Part shown: positions 23,540 through 33,273 of the stretch, piece by piece
Numbering within the stretch: the first letter of the stretch is position 1
How the letters are laid out: each line of letters starts with the position of its first letter
From: Neisseria mucosa
Lineage (GTDB): Bacteria; Pseudomonadota; Gammaproteobacteria; Burkholderiales; Neisseriaceae
Direction: 5' to 3'
Assembly (NCBI RefSeq): GCF_003044445.1
Contig: NZ_POWX01000011.1
Coordinates: 1-64,000 of the forward strand
Length of the DNA stretch: 64,000 bases
The notes under the pieces: generated by a model
The model's database searches: none
What the model was told of the DNA's origin: nothing
Seen by the model: the letters and a program-made list of their open reading frames with translations, nothing else
Made by a program: the position numbers and the translations under genes

Positions 23540-24237
23540 GCGTTTTCCTCCAAATCGGCAGGGGAAATGTGGTCAGGCAGGATGGCGAGGATGACCAAAT
23601 CACGCGGACCGTGCGCGCCGTAAGCAAGCGTCAACTGAATGTCTGCGGTTTTGGACGGGCCGGAAATCAGGAAAACATTGGTCGGCATACCGTTTTCCAC
23701 CAGTTTTTCGCCTTCGACGGCGTTGTGAAATTCGTTATACATTTTCGCCGTATCAAACAGGCAGAAATGCACGGGTGGAACGAGGCTTAAAGTACGCGGT
23801 TCTTCTGTACTGGAAAACAGCATCAGCGTACCGGTACGGGCGATGCCACATTGCGAGCCGCTAAAGCCTGCATCAATGTTTGTGAAGAACTCGGTTTTCC
23901 AAGTATCGATTTCGCGCTCGAAAGCAATCGGTTCGATATTACTCTCCACCAGCGCGGCTCGGGCGATTTGTCCGTGTTCGGTCGCCAACGGCAGCAGGAT
24001 GTTTTTCAAACCTTTGCCTTCGGCAGCTTGACGGAATACTTGCGGCCAGCTGGTTTTGGTCACCCAATAAATTTCGGTTTTGACCGCACGCATAGCGGCA
24101 GCCCAATGTTTCAGACGCTCAACTTCGCTTCCCCAAGAAACACCCATTTCACGGTAATAATCAAAAACCGCAGGCTCTTCCATCGGCAATGCGTCGGCTT
24201 TTTTCAGTTTTGCCAAAATATTTTCGCGCGCGCTCAT
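23536..24237 (-). CDS. lutC: L-lactate utilisation protein LutC
   Basis: The 233-residue protein of the LUD family shows the blocks AGFSGSQCGIARTGTLMLFS, RTLSLVPPVH and GPSKTADIQ. It is the third subunit of the lactate-oxidising complex. Both ends overlap the neighbouring lut genes by 4 bp, so all three are translated from one message. Confidence 0.93.
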   Translation of the reverse strand: MSARENILAKLKKADALPMEEPAVFDYYREMGVSWGSEVERLKHWAAAMRAVKTEIYWVTKTSWPQVFRQAAEGKGLKNILLPLATEHGQIARAALVESNIEPIAFEREIDTWKTEFFTNIDAGFSGSQCGIARTGTLMLFSSTEEPRTLSLVPPVHFCLFDTAKMYNEFHNAVEGEKLVENGMPTNVFLISGPSKTADIQLTLAYGAHGPRDLVILAILPDHISPADLEENA

Positions 24238-25013
24238 GCTTTGCCTCCGGTACGTTCCAGCAAGAAGGATGCGATGTGTTTCGGACGCGGCATATTCGGC
24301 TCGTCCTTAGCGATTTTGCCGCCGATATTCATCATGCAGCCGCAGTCAGCACTGATGATTTCGGTCGCACCGGTTTCTTTCAGCGCGGCAACTTTGTCGG
24401 TTACCATCGCGCCGGAAATATCCGCCTGTTTGACAGAGAATGTACCGCCGAAGCCGCAGCATTCGCTTTCATGGTCGTGAACGATGCGTTCAACGTTTTC
24501 CATCCCGTCAATCAGCTGCCAGCCTGAAATATGGACGTTCATTTCACGGCGGGCGGCGCAGGAAGTGTGGACAGCGACTTTGACAGGCTCGCCCTTGTCT
24601 TCAGGTTTGTAGCCGATGGCAAGCAAGAAATGAGTAAACTCAATGATGCGGTTGGCACAATCAACCGCTTTGGATTCGTATTCTGTATTTTTAAACAGAG
24701 TAGGCCAGTGATGTTTCATCATACCGCCACACGAGCCGGACGGTACGACGATCGGCCAGTTCTCAGGGAAGAGGTCAAGTTGCGCTTTGGCGACATCAAA
24801 CGCCTCGATCGGATGACCGGAAGAGTAAGCGGGTTGGCCGCAGCAGCTTTGCGCCATCGGGAAATGAACCCGTATGCCTTGTTGCTCAATTAAAGTAATG
24901 GCATCCATGCCTGCTTCAGGCATAAAAATATCGAGGACGCAGGTGCCGAAGAAATAGACATCTGTCGGCTTGCTGTCGAATGTAGTGATTTTGGGTGGGG
25001 TGATTGCGCTCAT
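24234..25013 (-). CDS. lutA: L-lactate oxidation subunit LutA
   Basis: The 259-residue protein has two CCG domains (SCCGQPAY and ECCGFGGTFSVK, plus DCGCMMNIGG), the cysteine-rich motif of heterodisulfide-reductase-type and glycolate-oxidase subunits. It is the first gene of lutA-lutC-lutB. The start at 25013 sits about 50 bp downstream of a plausible promoter. Confidence 0.93.
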   Translation of the reverse strand: MSAITPPKITTFDSKPTDVYFFGTCVLDIFMPEAGMDAITLIEQQGIRVHFPMAQSCCGQPAYSSGHPIEAFDVAKAQLDLFPENWPIVVPSGSCGGMMKHHWPTLFKNTEYESKAVDCANRIIEFTHFLLAIGYKPEDKGEPVKVAVHTSCAARREMNVHISGWQLIDGMENVERIVHDHESECCGFGGTFSVKQADISGAMVTDKVAALKETGATEIISADCGCMMNIGGKIAKDEPNMPRPKHIASFLLERTGGKA

Positions 25014-25061
25014 TTTTTCGTTGACGGGAGTACCCGTTTTTCTTTGTATAAATAGACGGCT

Positions 25062-25090
25062 ACTTTAAGTAATTGCATGTAGGCGGTCAA
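25062..25090 (-). promoter_or_regulatory. Probable promoter of lutACB
   Basis: On the minus strand TTGACC (25090-25085) and TAAAGT (25067-25062) are separated by 17 bp, and the start codon is at 25013. The -10 is imperfect, as would fit a regulated promoter. Confidence 0.45.
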
Positions 25091-25440
25091 GTATAATTTT
25101 AAAAAATAATATTGGAATCGGATGACTGCTAAGACCTAATACCCACATATATTGAATCGTCTTCATATATGCTAATTATTATCATTATGATTAATATCTA
25201 ATATATTCATAATTAAACAATACCCGAAATAAATTGCTTATGAACTCGCTGCTGCCATAACGACTGTCATTCCATCACTCAACTTCAAAGGACGTCTGAA
25301 ACTCATCGCTTAAAAGTACATGGCTCAAACAATATTCTAAAACTGAATCAGATTTACAATATTATTTGCCAATAGCTGCCTTTTGCTACCCTTACCCTCT
25401 TTCAGACGACCTCCTTTCAAATCAGTTACAATTCAACCCT
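25091..25440. other. AT-rich divergent intergenic region with a Fur-like palindrome
   Basis: The stretch between lutA and the MFS gene is AT-rich with no frame. At 25172-25197 TAATTATTATCATTATGATTAA resembles the ATWATNATWAT pattern of Fur sites. The 3' part holds a single reverse DUS just before the MFS start. The operator reading is inference. Confidence 0.35.
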
Positions 25441-26850
25441 ATGAACACAACCGAATCAAACGTTTCGGAAACGCCGCCCGTCCGCCCGTCCCGCTGGCTG
25501 CCGCTGCTGCTGGCAATTGCGATTTTCATGCAAATGCTGGATGCGACGATTCTGAACACCGCCCTGCCCGAAATTGCCAAAGATTTCCAAGTATCGCCGC
25601 TCAATATGCAGCTGGCGGCGATTTCCTATACGCTGACCGTCGCCCTGCTGATTCCCTTAAGCGGCTATTTGGTGGACAGATTCGGCACTAAAAACGTATT
25701 TTTCGGCTCAGTCGGCATTTTTATGCTCGGTTCGGCATTGTGTGCGGCGGCAACGAATCTGCCCATGCTGGTGATGGCGCGGGTGATTCAGGGTATAGGC
25801 GGGTCGATGTTGGTACCCGTACCGCGCCTGACGATTTTGCGTGTGTACGACAAATCCCAACTCTTAAACGCCATCAATTATGCCGTAATGCCCGCGCTGA
25901 TCGGCCCGATATTCGGTCCTCTGGTTGGCGGCTATTTGGTCGAATACGCATCTTGGCATTGGATTTTCCTGCTGAACCTGCCCATAGGGCTGCTCGGCGT
26001 CTTGCTGGGCTGGCGGATTATGCCCGATGTCAAAGGCGAAAATACGGTTCTGGACTTGAGCGGCTACCTGACTTTCGCTTCGGCGGCGTGTCTCTTGATG
26101 TTGGCAGTGGAAATGGTGTCCCACTCTGGCGCAGTTTGGTTTTCGCTCTTGCTCGCCATCGGCGGTACAGCCTTCGCCCTGCTCTACTACCGCCACATGA
26201 AAACCGCCGCCAACCCGATTTATGCGGCGGATTTGTTCCAAGTCCGCACCTTCCGACTGGGTCTGACAGGCAACCTGTTCAGCCGGCTCGGTATCAGTTC
26301 CATTCCTTTTTTGCTGCCGCTATTGTTTCAAGTCGCATTCGGATTCGCCGCCAGCGTATCCGGCTGGCTGGTCGCGCCCGTCGCTTTCGCCTCGCTTGCC
26401 GTCAAACCGCTCATCAAACCCCTGATGTCGCGCTTCGGCTACCGCAACGTGTTGATTTGGAACACGCGCCTCCTCGCCATATTGATTATGCTGCTTGCCC
26501 TACCCGACGCGGACACGTCCTTAAGCGTATGGATTGTCCTGCTGCTCCTCATCGGTACCTGCAACTCCATCCAGTTCTCCGCCATGAACACCCTGACCAT
26601 CGCCGACCTGCGTGCGCACCAAACCGGCAGCGGCAACAGTCTGATGGCAGTCAACCAACAACTCGCCATCAGTCTCGGCATTGCGCTCGGCGCACTTATC
26701 CTGCAAAACTGGTCACAAAGCAGCTTCACCGCAGGCAACCTCCACCTTTCATTCCGCCTCACCCTGCTTTCCATCGGCTTGATTACCCTCGTCTCCAGCA
26801 TCATATTCAGCCGCCTGCACATTTCCGACGGACGCAACCTAACCGACTGA
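25441..26850 (+). CDS. MFS drug:proton antiporter, DHA2 (14-TM) family
   Basis: The ATG at 25441 (MNTTESNVS) is chosen over an upstream in-frame ATG, because the extension runs through a DUS. The 469-residue protein has an N-terminal hydrophobic helix with MLDATILNTALPEIA, the motif-A-like GYLVDRFGTKNVF and motif-C-like IGPIFGPLVGGYLVE. It is close in pattern to MdtD/EmrB-type exporters of the inner membrane. Substrate unknown. Confidence 0.85.
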   Translation: MNTTESNVSETPPVRPSRWLPLLLAIAIFMQMLDATILNTALPEIAKDFQVSPLNMQLAAISYTLTVALLIPLSGYLVDRFGTKNVFFGSVGIFMLGSALCAAATNLPMLVMARVIQGIGGSMLVPVPRLTILRVYDKSQLLNAINYAVMPALIGPIFGPLVGGYLVEYASWHWIFLLNLPIGLLGVLLGWRIMPDVKGENTVLDLSGYLTFASAACLLMLAVEMVSHSGAVWFSLLLAIGGTAFALLYYRHMKTAANPIYAADLFQVRTFRLGLTGNLFSRLGISSIPFLLPLLFQVAFGFAASVSGWLVAPVAFASLAVKPLIKPLMSRFGYRNVLIWNTRLLAILIMLLALPDADTSLSVWIVLLLLIGTCNSIQFSAMNTLTIADLRAHQTGSGNSLMAVNQQLAISLGIALGALILQNWSQSSFTAGNLHLSFRLTLLSIGLITLVSSIIFSRLHISDGRNLTD

Positions 26851-26870
26851 ACATTTCCCAAAACCGAAAA

Positions 26871-27136
26871 GGTCGTCTGAAAGATATTCCACGCTTTTAC
26901 CCGCAACACCCATTCGGCAAAGCAACTAACGAAAATAGTAAAAAACGCACCTGAACATCAGTCAAAATTCAATACAGACATATCCAAACATTACCCGCCA
27001 ACACCTACCTAACAATCAAAAAACAGTCCAAAAATTTTCAGACGACCCATATTCTTCACAGGAAGCCGCCACACTGAAAAGACAAGCAAAGCAAAAAATG
27101 CTATGCTTAATGCTTTCAATCTGTGTGTCTGAAGCA
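26871..27136. other. Intergenic stretch with two opposite single DUS
   Basis: AGGTCGTCTGAA at 26871 and TTCAGACGACC near 27040 lie about 160 bp apart, too far for a compact hairpin. No small gene seen. Confidence 0.5.
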
Positions 27137-28690
27137 ATGAAAAAGTATCTTATCCCGGTTGCTGCCGTAGCCGTAGCCGCCGCACTTGGCACCCCCTACT
27201 ACCTCGGCATCAAAGCAGAGGAAAGCCTTACCGCACAACAAAAAATCTTACAAGAATCCGGTTTTCTAACCGTAGAATCGCATCAATACGAACGCGGCTG
27301 GTTCAGCGCAACGGAAACCACCGTTATCCGCCTGAAGCCTACTCTTCTTCAAAATACGCAAAAATACCTGCCCGACAACCTGAAAACCATCCTGCAAGAG
27401 CCGATTACGGTTATCAACCACATCAGCCACGGACCGTTTGCCGGCGACATAGGCACTCAGGCGCACATCGAAACCGAGTTCAAATATCACCCTGAAACCG
27501 AAAAAGCATTATCACGCTTCTTCGGCAAACAAACGCCGGTAACGATGAGCAACACCATCTATTTCAGCGGCAGCGGCAAACTGGATTTGAGTATCCCCGC
27601 TTTCGATTACGAAGAGCTTTCCGGCATCAAGCTGAACTGGAAAGGTCTGAGCGGGCATACCGACTATAAAAAAGATTTCCAAAGTTATAGCCATGACTAT
27701 CTGGCTCCCTCCCTTCAAGTCAAACTGGCGGACAAGGGCGACATTTCTCTAGAAAACCTACATTTCCAATCTGAAACCACAAGCGGTCTCAACAAACTGT
27801 CTTTAGGCAAAAGCAGCACTACGCTGGATAAATTCCTGCTCCAGTGGAAAGACAACATCGATTACAACATCAAACTGAATGAATTGGTAAACTTGGTTAC
27901 CAATCTACAAATCGGTGCGTTTATCAATCCGACAGGCAGCATCCCTCCGTCAAAAATTGAAGTCAGCAAACTGAAATTTGAAACCGATACTCACGAAGCG
28001 GACAAGTTCATCAACAGCGAAGGCCGCTTCCAATTTCAAGACCTGACTTACGGCGACGAAAAATACGGCCCATTGGACATCAATATTGCCGCCGAACACT
28101 TGGATGCCTCCGGCCTTCTTGCGCTGAAAAATAAATTTGCCGAAATCGCAGATAAAAAAATGAGCGAAGAAGAAATCCAAAACGCCTTGATACAGACCGC
28201 CAAGAACGAGGCTTCAAGCCTGTTTACCAATAATCCTATCTTGAATGTTAAAACCTTCAAATTCACTATGCCTCAAGGCGATGTCGATGTCAGTGGCAAA
28301 CTGCTGTTTAAAGGTCTGGCAGCAAAAGATTTGAATAGCCTCAGCGATATGCTGAAAAAAACCGAAGCCGGATTTGACATGGCGGTTCCGCAAAAACTGC
28401 TCGAACAACTGGCAATCAGTCAGGCACGCAGTATTTTCAGCGTCAATCCCGACGATGAGGCAAATGGGCAGGCAGGTATCGAAGACGTTACCGAAACCCT
28501 GCGCCTAATGGTGGACAGCACCATCCGCAGCATGGCGGACGAAAAATATCTGGCGCTGGAAAACGGTACAGTCAAAACCAAGATAACTTTGCAAAACAAT
28601 GAATTGAAACTTAACGGCAAAGTCCTGCATAATGATCCTGAACCGGATTTTGATGATACGGATATGGTTTCCGAACCATCTCATCCATAA
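27137..28690 (+). CDS. DUF945 (YdgA family) protein
   Basis: The ATG at 27137 (MKKYLIPVAAVAVAAALGTP) gives a proper N-terminal signal anchor; the longer frame only adds a poor leader. The 517-residue product has a single membrane segment and a long extracytoplasmic part rich in beta-strand, as in the YdgA/DUF945 family. The family is widespread in Proteobacteria, with no defined biochemical role. A DUS terminator follows directly. Confidence 0.8.
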   Translation: MKKYLIPVAAVAVAAALGTPYYLGIKAEESLTAQQKILQESGFLTVESHQYERGWFSATETTVIRLKPTLLQNTQKYLPDNLKTILQEPITVINHISHGPFAGDIGTQAHIETEFKYHPETEKALSRFFGKQTPVTMSNTIYFSGSGKLDLSIPAFDYEELSGIKLNWKGLSGHTDYKKDFQSYSHDYLAPSLQVKLADKGDISLENLHFQSETTSGLNKLSLGKSSTTLDKFLLQWKDNIDYNIKLNELVNLVTNLQIGAFINPTGSIPPSKIEVSKLKFETDTHEADKFINSEGRFQFQDLTYGDEKYGPLDINIAAEHLDASGLLALKNKFAEIADKKMSEEEIQNALIQTAKNEASSLFTNNPILNVKTFKFTMPQGDVDVSGKLLFKGLAAKDLNSLSDMLKKTEAGFDMAVPQKLLEQLAISQARSIFSVNPDDEANGQAGIEDVTETLRLMVDSTIRSMADEKYLALENGTVKTKITLQNNELKLNGKVLHNDPEPDFDDTDMVSEPSHP

Positions 28691-28694
28691 ACCG

Positions 28695-28727
28695 AAAGGT
28701 CGTCTGAAAATTCAGACGACCTTTTTT
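28695..28727. terminator. Tight inverted DUS pair behind the DUF945 gene
   Basis: AAAGGTCGTCTGAA and TTCAGACGACCTTT are separated by only two bases and followed by T6, close behind the stop codon. Confidence 0.8.
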
Positions 28728-28932
28728 CTTAGCAGGTTTAATTTATAGTAAATATACAAAATAAGAATGACTCTTTCGTTATTCCCTCGAGGCAAGAGGA
28801 GTCTGATTTTTAGAAATATTCAAAAATCACCCTAATTTCGAATTTCCAAACTCCTCTCCACAAAAATGACTGGATGGAGAATCTCATATAAACCCGCTAT
28901 ATCGACACAGCCTCCAATCATAACCAATATCA

Positions 28933-28967
28933 AAAAGGTCGTCTGAAAACTTTTCAGACGACCTTTT
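28933..28967. terminator. Inverted DUS pair behind the OFA-type transporter
   Basis: AAAAGGTCGTCTGAAAA and TTTTCAGACGACCTTTT are exact inverses around one C. It lies 17 bp downstream of the minus-strand transporter stop. Confidence 0.8.
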
Positions 28968-28983
28968 GCTCATCAATCCGCTT

Positions 28984-30525
28984 TTAACGGAACAACCCCA
29001 ATGCCTTGACGAACACCATCACCACGCCGTAAGCCAGCGGGACGCCGACCAACGTCCAACGCCACCAAACCGAAAAACCGCCTGCCGCAACTTTTTCCTG
29101 CAACAAGTAGGCATCGGAAACGGCGGTTTCATCATCGGGATTGCCGCTGTGCGCCGCTGTTTTAATGTCGGTTTCGTGGTGTTTTTCATGAACCGATCTG
29201 ACGGCAAGGTTGCACAGCAAACCGACAATCAACAATCCTGCCATGATGTACATGGTAACGCCGTATGCCTGCGCGGCGGGAACACCGCTGTCGATTTGGC
29301 TTTGGCGGATGTAGTTCACCAAAACCGGACCGATCACGGCAGCGGTTGACCACGCCAGCAAAATACGTCCGTGAATCGCGCCGACCTGATAAGTACCGAA
29401 CAAGTCTTTCAAATAAGCCGGAATCGCGGCAAAACCGCCGCCATACATGGAAATGATGACGCAGAATCCAATAATAAACAAAGCCTTGTTTCCACTTTCG
29501 CCAATGGACGGAACGGCAAAATACAGCAGCGAACCGAGTACGAAAAAGATGGTGTAGGTATTTTTACGTCCGAGTTTGTCGGAAACGCTGGACCATAAAA
29601 ACCGCCCGCCCATATTGAACAGGCTCAAAAGGCTGACGAAACCTGCCGCCGCCCCAGCGCCGATTGCCGCTTGTTTGCCGACCGACGCCTCTGAAAACAG
29701 CTCCTGAATCATGACCGAAGCCTGCCCCAAAACGCCGATACCAGCAGTCACGTTCAGGCACAACACCCAAAACAACAGCCAAAATTGCGGCGTTTTCATC
29801 GCTTGGGAAACATTGACATGATTGCTGCTGACCAGCTTGTTTTTCACTTTCGGCGCGACATAGCCTTCAGGTTTCCAACCCTCCGCCGGCACGCGGATGG
29901 TGAAGGCGCCGAACATCATCAACACAAGGTAAAACAGCCCCAAAACGACAAAAGTCGGTGCAACGCCGACCGACACGTCGTCTGAAAACGCATTCATCAA
30001 CGATACGGACAAAGGCGAAGCAAGCATCGCACCGCCGCCGAACCCCATAATCGCCAAACCCGTCGCCATGCCCGGTTTGTCGGGAAACCACTTCATTAAA
30101 GTGGACACAGGACCGATATAGCCCAGCCCCAAGCCGATGCCGCCGATCACGCCGTTACCCAAATAGAGGAGAAACAGATTATGCGTACTGACGCCGAGTG
30201 CCGACACAAAAAAGCCCAAGCTGAAACAGCACGCCGCGACAAACATCGCCTTGCGCGGGCCGACACGCTCCATCCAAGTGCCGAACAACGCGGCAGACGC
30301 GCCCAACATAGCAAGCGCGATACTGAAAATCCAGCCCACAGTCGTCAGCTTCCAATCCCCGGCGGCGGATTCGGTAATGCCGATAAGCTTGGTCAGCGGC
30401 GCGTTAAACACGGAATACGCATAAATTTGCCCGATGGCAAGATGCACCGCCAAGGCGGCAGGCGGCACCAGCCAACGGTTAAAACCCGGTTCGGCAATCG
30501 TCGCCTCACGGTCTAAAATTTTCAT
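28984..30525 (-). CDS. MFS transporter, oxalate/formate antiporter (OFA) type
   Basis: The 513-residue protein has about 12 membrane helices. Typical OFA blocks are AVHLAIGQIYAYSVFNAPL, GNGVIGGIGLGLGYIGPVST, MAIMGFGGGAMLASP-like and RILLAWSTAAVIGPVL. The group includes oxalate/formate exchangers and carboxylate or lactate carriers. Since lutACB lies 4 kb away, a monocarboxylate is an attractive but unproven substrate. The C-terminal tail (residues ~455-480) is hydrophilic. Confidence 0.82.
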   Translation of the reverse strand: MKILDREATIAEPGFNRWLVPPAALAVHLAIGQIYAYSVFNAPLTKLIGITESAAGDWKLTTVGWIFSIALAMLGASAALFGTWMERVGPRKAMFVAACCFSLGFFVSALGVSTHNLFLLYLGNGVIGGIGLGLGYIGPVSTLMKWFPDKPGMATGLAIMGFGGGAMLASPLSVSLMNAFSDDVSVGVAPTFVVLGLFYLVLMMFGAFTIRVPAEGWKPEGYVAPKVKNKLVSSNHVNVSQAMKTPQFWLLFWVLCLNVTAGIGVLGQASVMIQELFSEASVGKQAAIGAGAAAGFVSLLSLFNMGGRFLWSSVSDKLGRKNTYTIFFVLGSLLYFAVPSIGESGNKALFIIGFCVIISMYGGGFAAIPAYLKDLFGTYQVGAIHGRILLAWSTAAVIGPVLVNYIRQSQIDSGVPAAQAYGVTMYIMAGLLIVGLLCNLAVRSVHEKHHETDIKTAAHSGNPDDETAVSDAYLLQEKVAAGGFSVWWRWTLVGVPLAYGVVMVFVKALGLFR

Positions 30526-30581
30526 AAAAGCCTCTTAATGTCTAATGAAAAACAGCGTTCTCCGCGAGGAAAACGCCTTAA

Positions 30582-30593
30582 ATTGTTGACAAT
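30582..30593. promoter_or_regulatory. Palindrome upstream of the OFA transporter
   Basis: ATTGTTGACAAT is a 12-bp dyad about 57 bp before the start. TTGT-n-n-ACAA dyads are typical of GntR/FadR-type operators. The regulator is not identifiable here. Confidence 0.3.
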
Positions 30594-30672
30594 ATTGTAC
30601 CACGCTTCTGCATGGGCTTTACTCCGCTTAACATGAGTTTTTTGAGTAAGAAAGAGAAAAATCATTCATAAT

Positions 30673-30975
30673 ATGGACTTACTTCCACCTAATCATGCAC
30701 GCTCCCACATGACTTTTATCGCTCTTACCAATATTTTCCTGATTGTCTTATTTGTTTTCACTATGCTGTTCGTTCGGTGGCGCAACCGTAAACTCAAGCA
30801 GGCATACCTCGCACGGATTCTGAAACAACCCGAAACTTTCGAATGGCTCTCACGCAATCTGAGCGGCGATGAGGTCAAAGATATTCAAGCAATCCGCACA
30901 CATTTCGGTTTGCCATTACAGGAATCCAAACAACTCATTAATATTTTCCGCAGTCAAAACCCCGGCAAAATGTAA
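30673..30975 (+). CDS. Small membrane-anchored protein with an L7/L12-like C-terminal helix pair
   Basis: The frame encodes 100 residues from 30673, or 88 from an ATG at 30709 (MTFIALTNIFLIVLFVFTML); neither start has a clear ribosome-binding site. It consists of one membrane helix, a basic stretch (RWRNRKLKQ), and a soluble tail (VKDIQAIRTHFGLPLQESKQ) that resembles the C-terminal helices of ribosomal protein L7/L12. Function unknown; found as a single gene. Confidence 0.6.
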   Translation: MDLLPPNHARSHMTFIALTNIFLIVLFVFTMLFVRWRNRKLKQAYLARILKQPETFEWLSRNLSGDEVKDIQAIRTHFGLPLQESKQLINIFRSQNPGKM

Positions 30976-31115
30976 CGCCTATTTTCAGACGACCTCGACT
31001 TCCCCATCAAGCAACCATTCAAGCCCAAATCCCTCCGCTTGAAAAATATTTTGCTATTGACTGCATTTTTGTGTTAAATAACGTAATCTGTCACTAAACA
31101 AAATAATATCTCATT

Positions 31116-31841
31116 ATGGCAAACATTAAACTCAAAACACATCTTTCTTACATCCTGCTCGCTTCCGTATTGCTTTCCGGCTGCCAGAATTATGAGGTAG
31201 ACCAAAGCCGTCGCAGCAAAATCGCGCAATTTGCCATCAACCATCCTGTTGCGGCGCAAGTGATCGGCGTTGAAGACAAAAACTCGACCAACCTGACCAG
31301 CAACGCCGCACGCTTTGCCACCCGGACCGGTTTAGACGACCGTGCCAACGGCGAAGGACGCGGGACGCAGGTCAATGCCGTCCGTCAAGCCTTATGGCAG
31401 GCCGCTATTTCCTCCCAATTTGACAGCGAAATTGCAGACAGGGCCGGCAATGCCTATCTGACCGATATGGAGATTCGAGAGGGCAAAACCGATTATTACA
31501 GCCGTTTCCTTGCCGACCAAGCTGTTGATCAGCGCAACAACCGTATCGGACGCAGCATCGGCAGCGGCAAGCCTGGTGCGGACATGAAAGCACTCCTGCA
31601 AAGTGTTTTGTTCTACTACCACAAGGTAGGTCTGTGGACCGCCTCCGAAGTCAAAGCCTCCGGCCGTAAAGTATGGAGAATCAGCCAAGAAAAATTAAGC
31701 GAAGCAGAATATCGCCGCGCTTTGAAAAACATCGCTCCGCTGAACACCAACGGAATGTTGCCGAACGAACAAAACCTCAAAACGGATACGTTCAAAGAAA
31801 TTAAAAAAACAGTCAAAGTGATTACCAAAGTCGAAGACTGA
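31116..31841 (+). CDS. Lipoprotein with a DUF6973-like domain
   Basis: The 241-residue protein has a signal peptide ending in the lipobox LLSGC (C23), so it is lipid-anchored in the envelope. The stretch QVNAVRQALWQAAIS...AGNAYLTDMEI resembles domains of the pattern N-A-x-R-x-A-x-W with a following G-N. The N-terminal part after the Cys is polar. I have no function for it. It lies upstream of hemB and is monocistronic. Confidence 0.65.
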   Translation: MANIKLKTHLSYILLASVLLSGCQNYEVDQSRRSKIAQFAINHPVAAQVIGVEDKNSTNLTSNAARFATRTGLDDRANGEGRGTQVNAVRQALWQAAISSQFDSEIADRAGNAYLTDMEIREGKTDYYSRFLADQAVDQRNNRIGRSIGSGKPGADMKALLQSVLFYYHKVGLWTASEVKASGRKVWRISQEKLSEAEYRRALKNIAPLNTNGMLPNEQNLKTDTFKEIKKTVKVITKVED

Positions 31842-31906
31842 TTCGTATCAACATCCTACCTACTGCTTCAGTAATCCCCCAAAACGGCGTAAACTGTCGC
31901 AAACCC

Positions 31907-31946
31907 ATTTTCAGACGACCCCTGCTTGCAAAGAGGTCGTCTGAAA
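31907..31946. terminator. Inverted DUS pair in reverse order
   Basis: TTTTCAGACGACC precedes GGTCGTCTGAAAA, with a 14-base loop, the opposite order to most pairs in the window. It lies between the lipoprotein gene and hemB. Confidence 0.65.
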
Positions 31947-31994
31947 ACATTTCTCCTGCCGATTTAGCTGTTTCCAGAAGGACAAAGGACGATT

Positions 31995-32996
31995 ATGAAC
32001 TTCCCACCGCGTTACGTTTCCGCCACCCGTATGCGCCGCATGCGCAAAGACGATTTCTCCCGCCGCCTGATGCGCGAGCATACCCTGACCGCAGACGATT
32101 TGATTTACCCCGTTTTCGTACTCGAAGGCAGCAACCAAGAAGAAGCTGTCTCCTCCATGCCCGGCGTGAAACGGCAAAGCCTGGACAAATTATTGTTCAC
32201 CGCCGAAGAAGCCCTCAAACTCGGCATCCCCATGCTGGCACTCTTCCCCGTCGTTACCCAAAATAAAACCGACTTGGCGGAAGAAGCCTACAACCCCGAA
32301 GGACTCGTGCCAACCGTCGTACGTACCCTGCGCGAAAAATTCCCCGAACTCGGCATCATGACCGACGTCGCTCTCGACCCCTACACCATCCACGGGCAAG
32401 ACGGGCTGACCGATGCAAACGGCTACGTCCTCAACGACGAAACCATCGAAGTTTTGGTGAAACAAGCCTTGTGCCATGCCGACGCAGGCGCGCAAGTCGT
32501 CGCTCCGTCCGACATGATGGACGGCCGCATCCTCGCCATCCGTGAAGCCCTTGAAGACGCAGGGCACATCCACACCCGCATCATGGCGTATTCCGCCAAA
32601 TACGCTTCCGCTTTTTATGGCCCGTTCCGCGATGCGGTCGGCAGTTCCGGCAATCTGGGCAAAGCCGACAAGAAAACCTACCAAATGGACCCCGCCAATA
32701 CCGACGAAGCCCTGCACGAAGTCGCCCTCGACATTCAGGAAGGCGCGGATATGGTGATGGTCAAACCCGGTCTTCCTTATCTTGACGTTGTCCGCCGCGT
32801 CAAAGACGAGTTCGGCGTACCGACCTACGCCTACCAAGTTTCCGGCGAATACGCCATGCTTCAAGCCGCGATTCAAAACGGCTGGCTGGACGGCGAAAAA
32901 GTCATACTCGAAAGCCTGCTCGCCTTCAAACGCGCCGGTGCCGACGGTATTCTGACTTATTACGCTCTCGAAGCTGCCAAATTACTGAAAAAATAA
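31995..32996 (+). CDS. hemB: Delta-aminolevulinic acid dehydratase (porphobilinogen synthase)
   Basis: The 333-residue protein has the Schiff-base lysine region MAYSAKYASAFYGPFRDA and the second active-site lysine in MVMVKPGLPYLDV. APSDMMDGR is also diagnostic. It condenses two 5-aminolevulinates to porphobilinogen in heme synthesis. An AAGGAC sequence precedes the ATG. Confidence 0.96.
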   Translation: MNFPPRYVSATRMRRMRKDDFSRRLMREHTLTADDLIYPVFVLEGSNQEEAVSSMPGVKRQSLDKLLFTAEEALKLGIPMLALFPVVTQNKTDLAEEAYNPEGLVPTVVRTLREKFPELGIMTDVALDPYTIHGQDGLTDANGYVLNDETIEVLVKQALCHADAGAQVVAPSDMMDGRILAIREALEDAGHIHTRIMAYSAKYASAFYGPFRDAVGSSGNLGKADKKTYQMDPANTDEALHEVALDIQEGADMVMVKPGLPYLDVVRRVKDEFGVPTYAYQVSGEYAMLQAAIQNGWLDGEKVILESLLAFKRAGADGILTYYALEAAKLLKK

Positions 32997-33078
32997 AACA
33001 CACATAACGGCATTGGTTTTCCTGTAAACTATCCCAATGCCGGACATTGTAAAGCCAGCAAAAAGCTGATTGAAAAGC

Positions 33079-33112
33079 AAAAGGTCGTCTGAAAATGTTC
33101 AGACGACCTTTC
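33079..33112. terminator. Inverted DUS pair behind hemB
   Basis: AAAAGGTCGTCTGAA and TTCAGACGACCTTT form a compact hairpin about 85 bp after the hemB stop. Confidence 0.75.
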
Positions 33113-33273
33113 CTCAATATACCTTCCAAATAACTGATTTACCATTCACAATCGACCCTTGTTAATTTCAATACTGCCAACATATCCCCATCATGCAAAC
33201 GGACGCAGCTTAGATTTTCAAGTAAAATCTACCTCGTCTGAAACACACTCAATCTCTCAGTAAGGAAAACATC

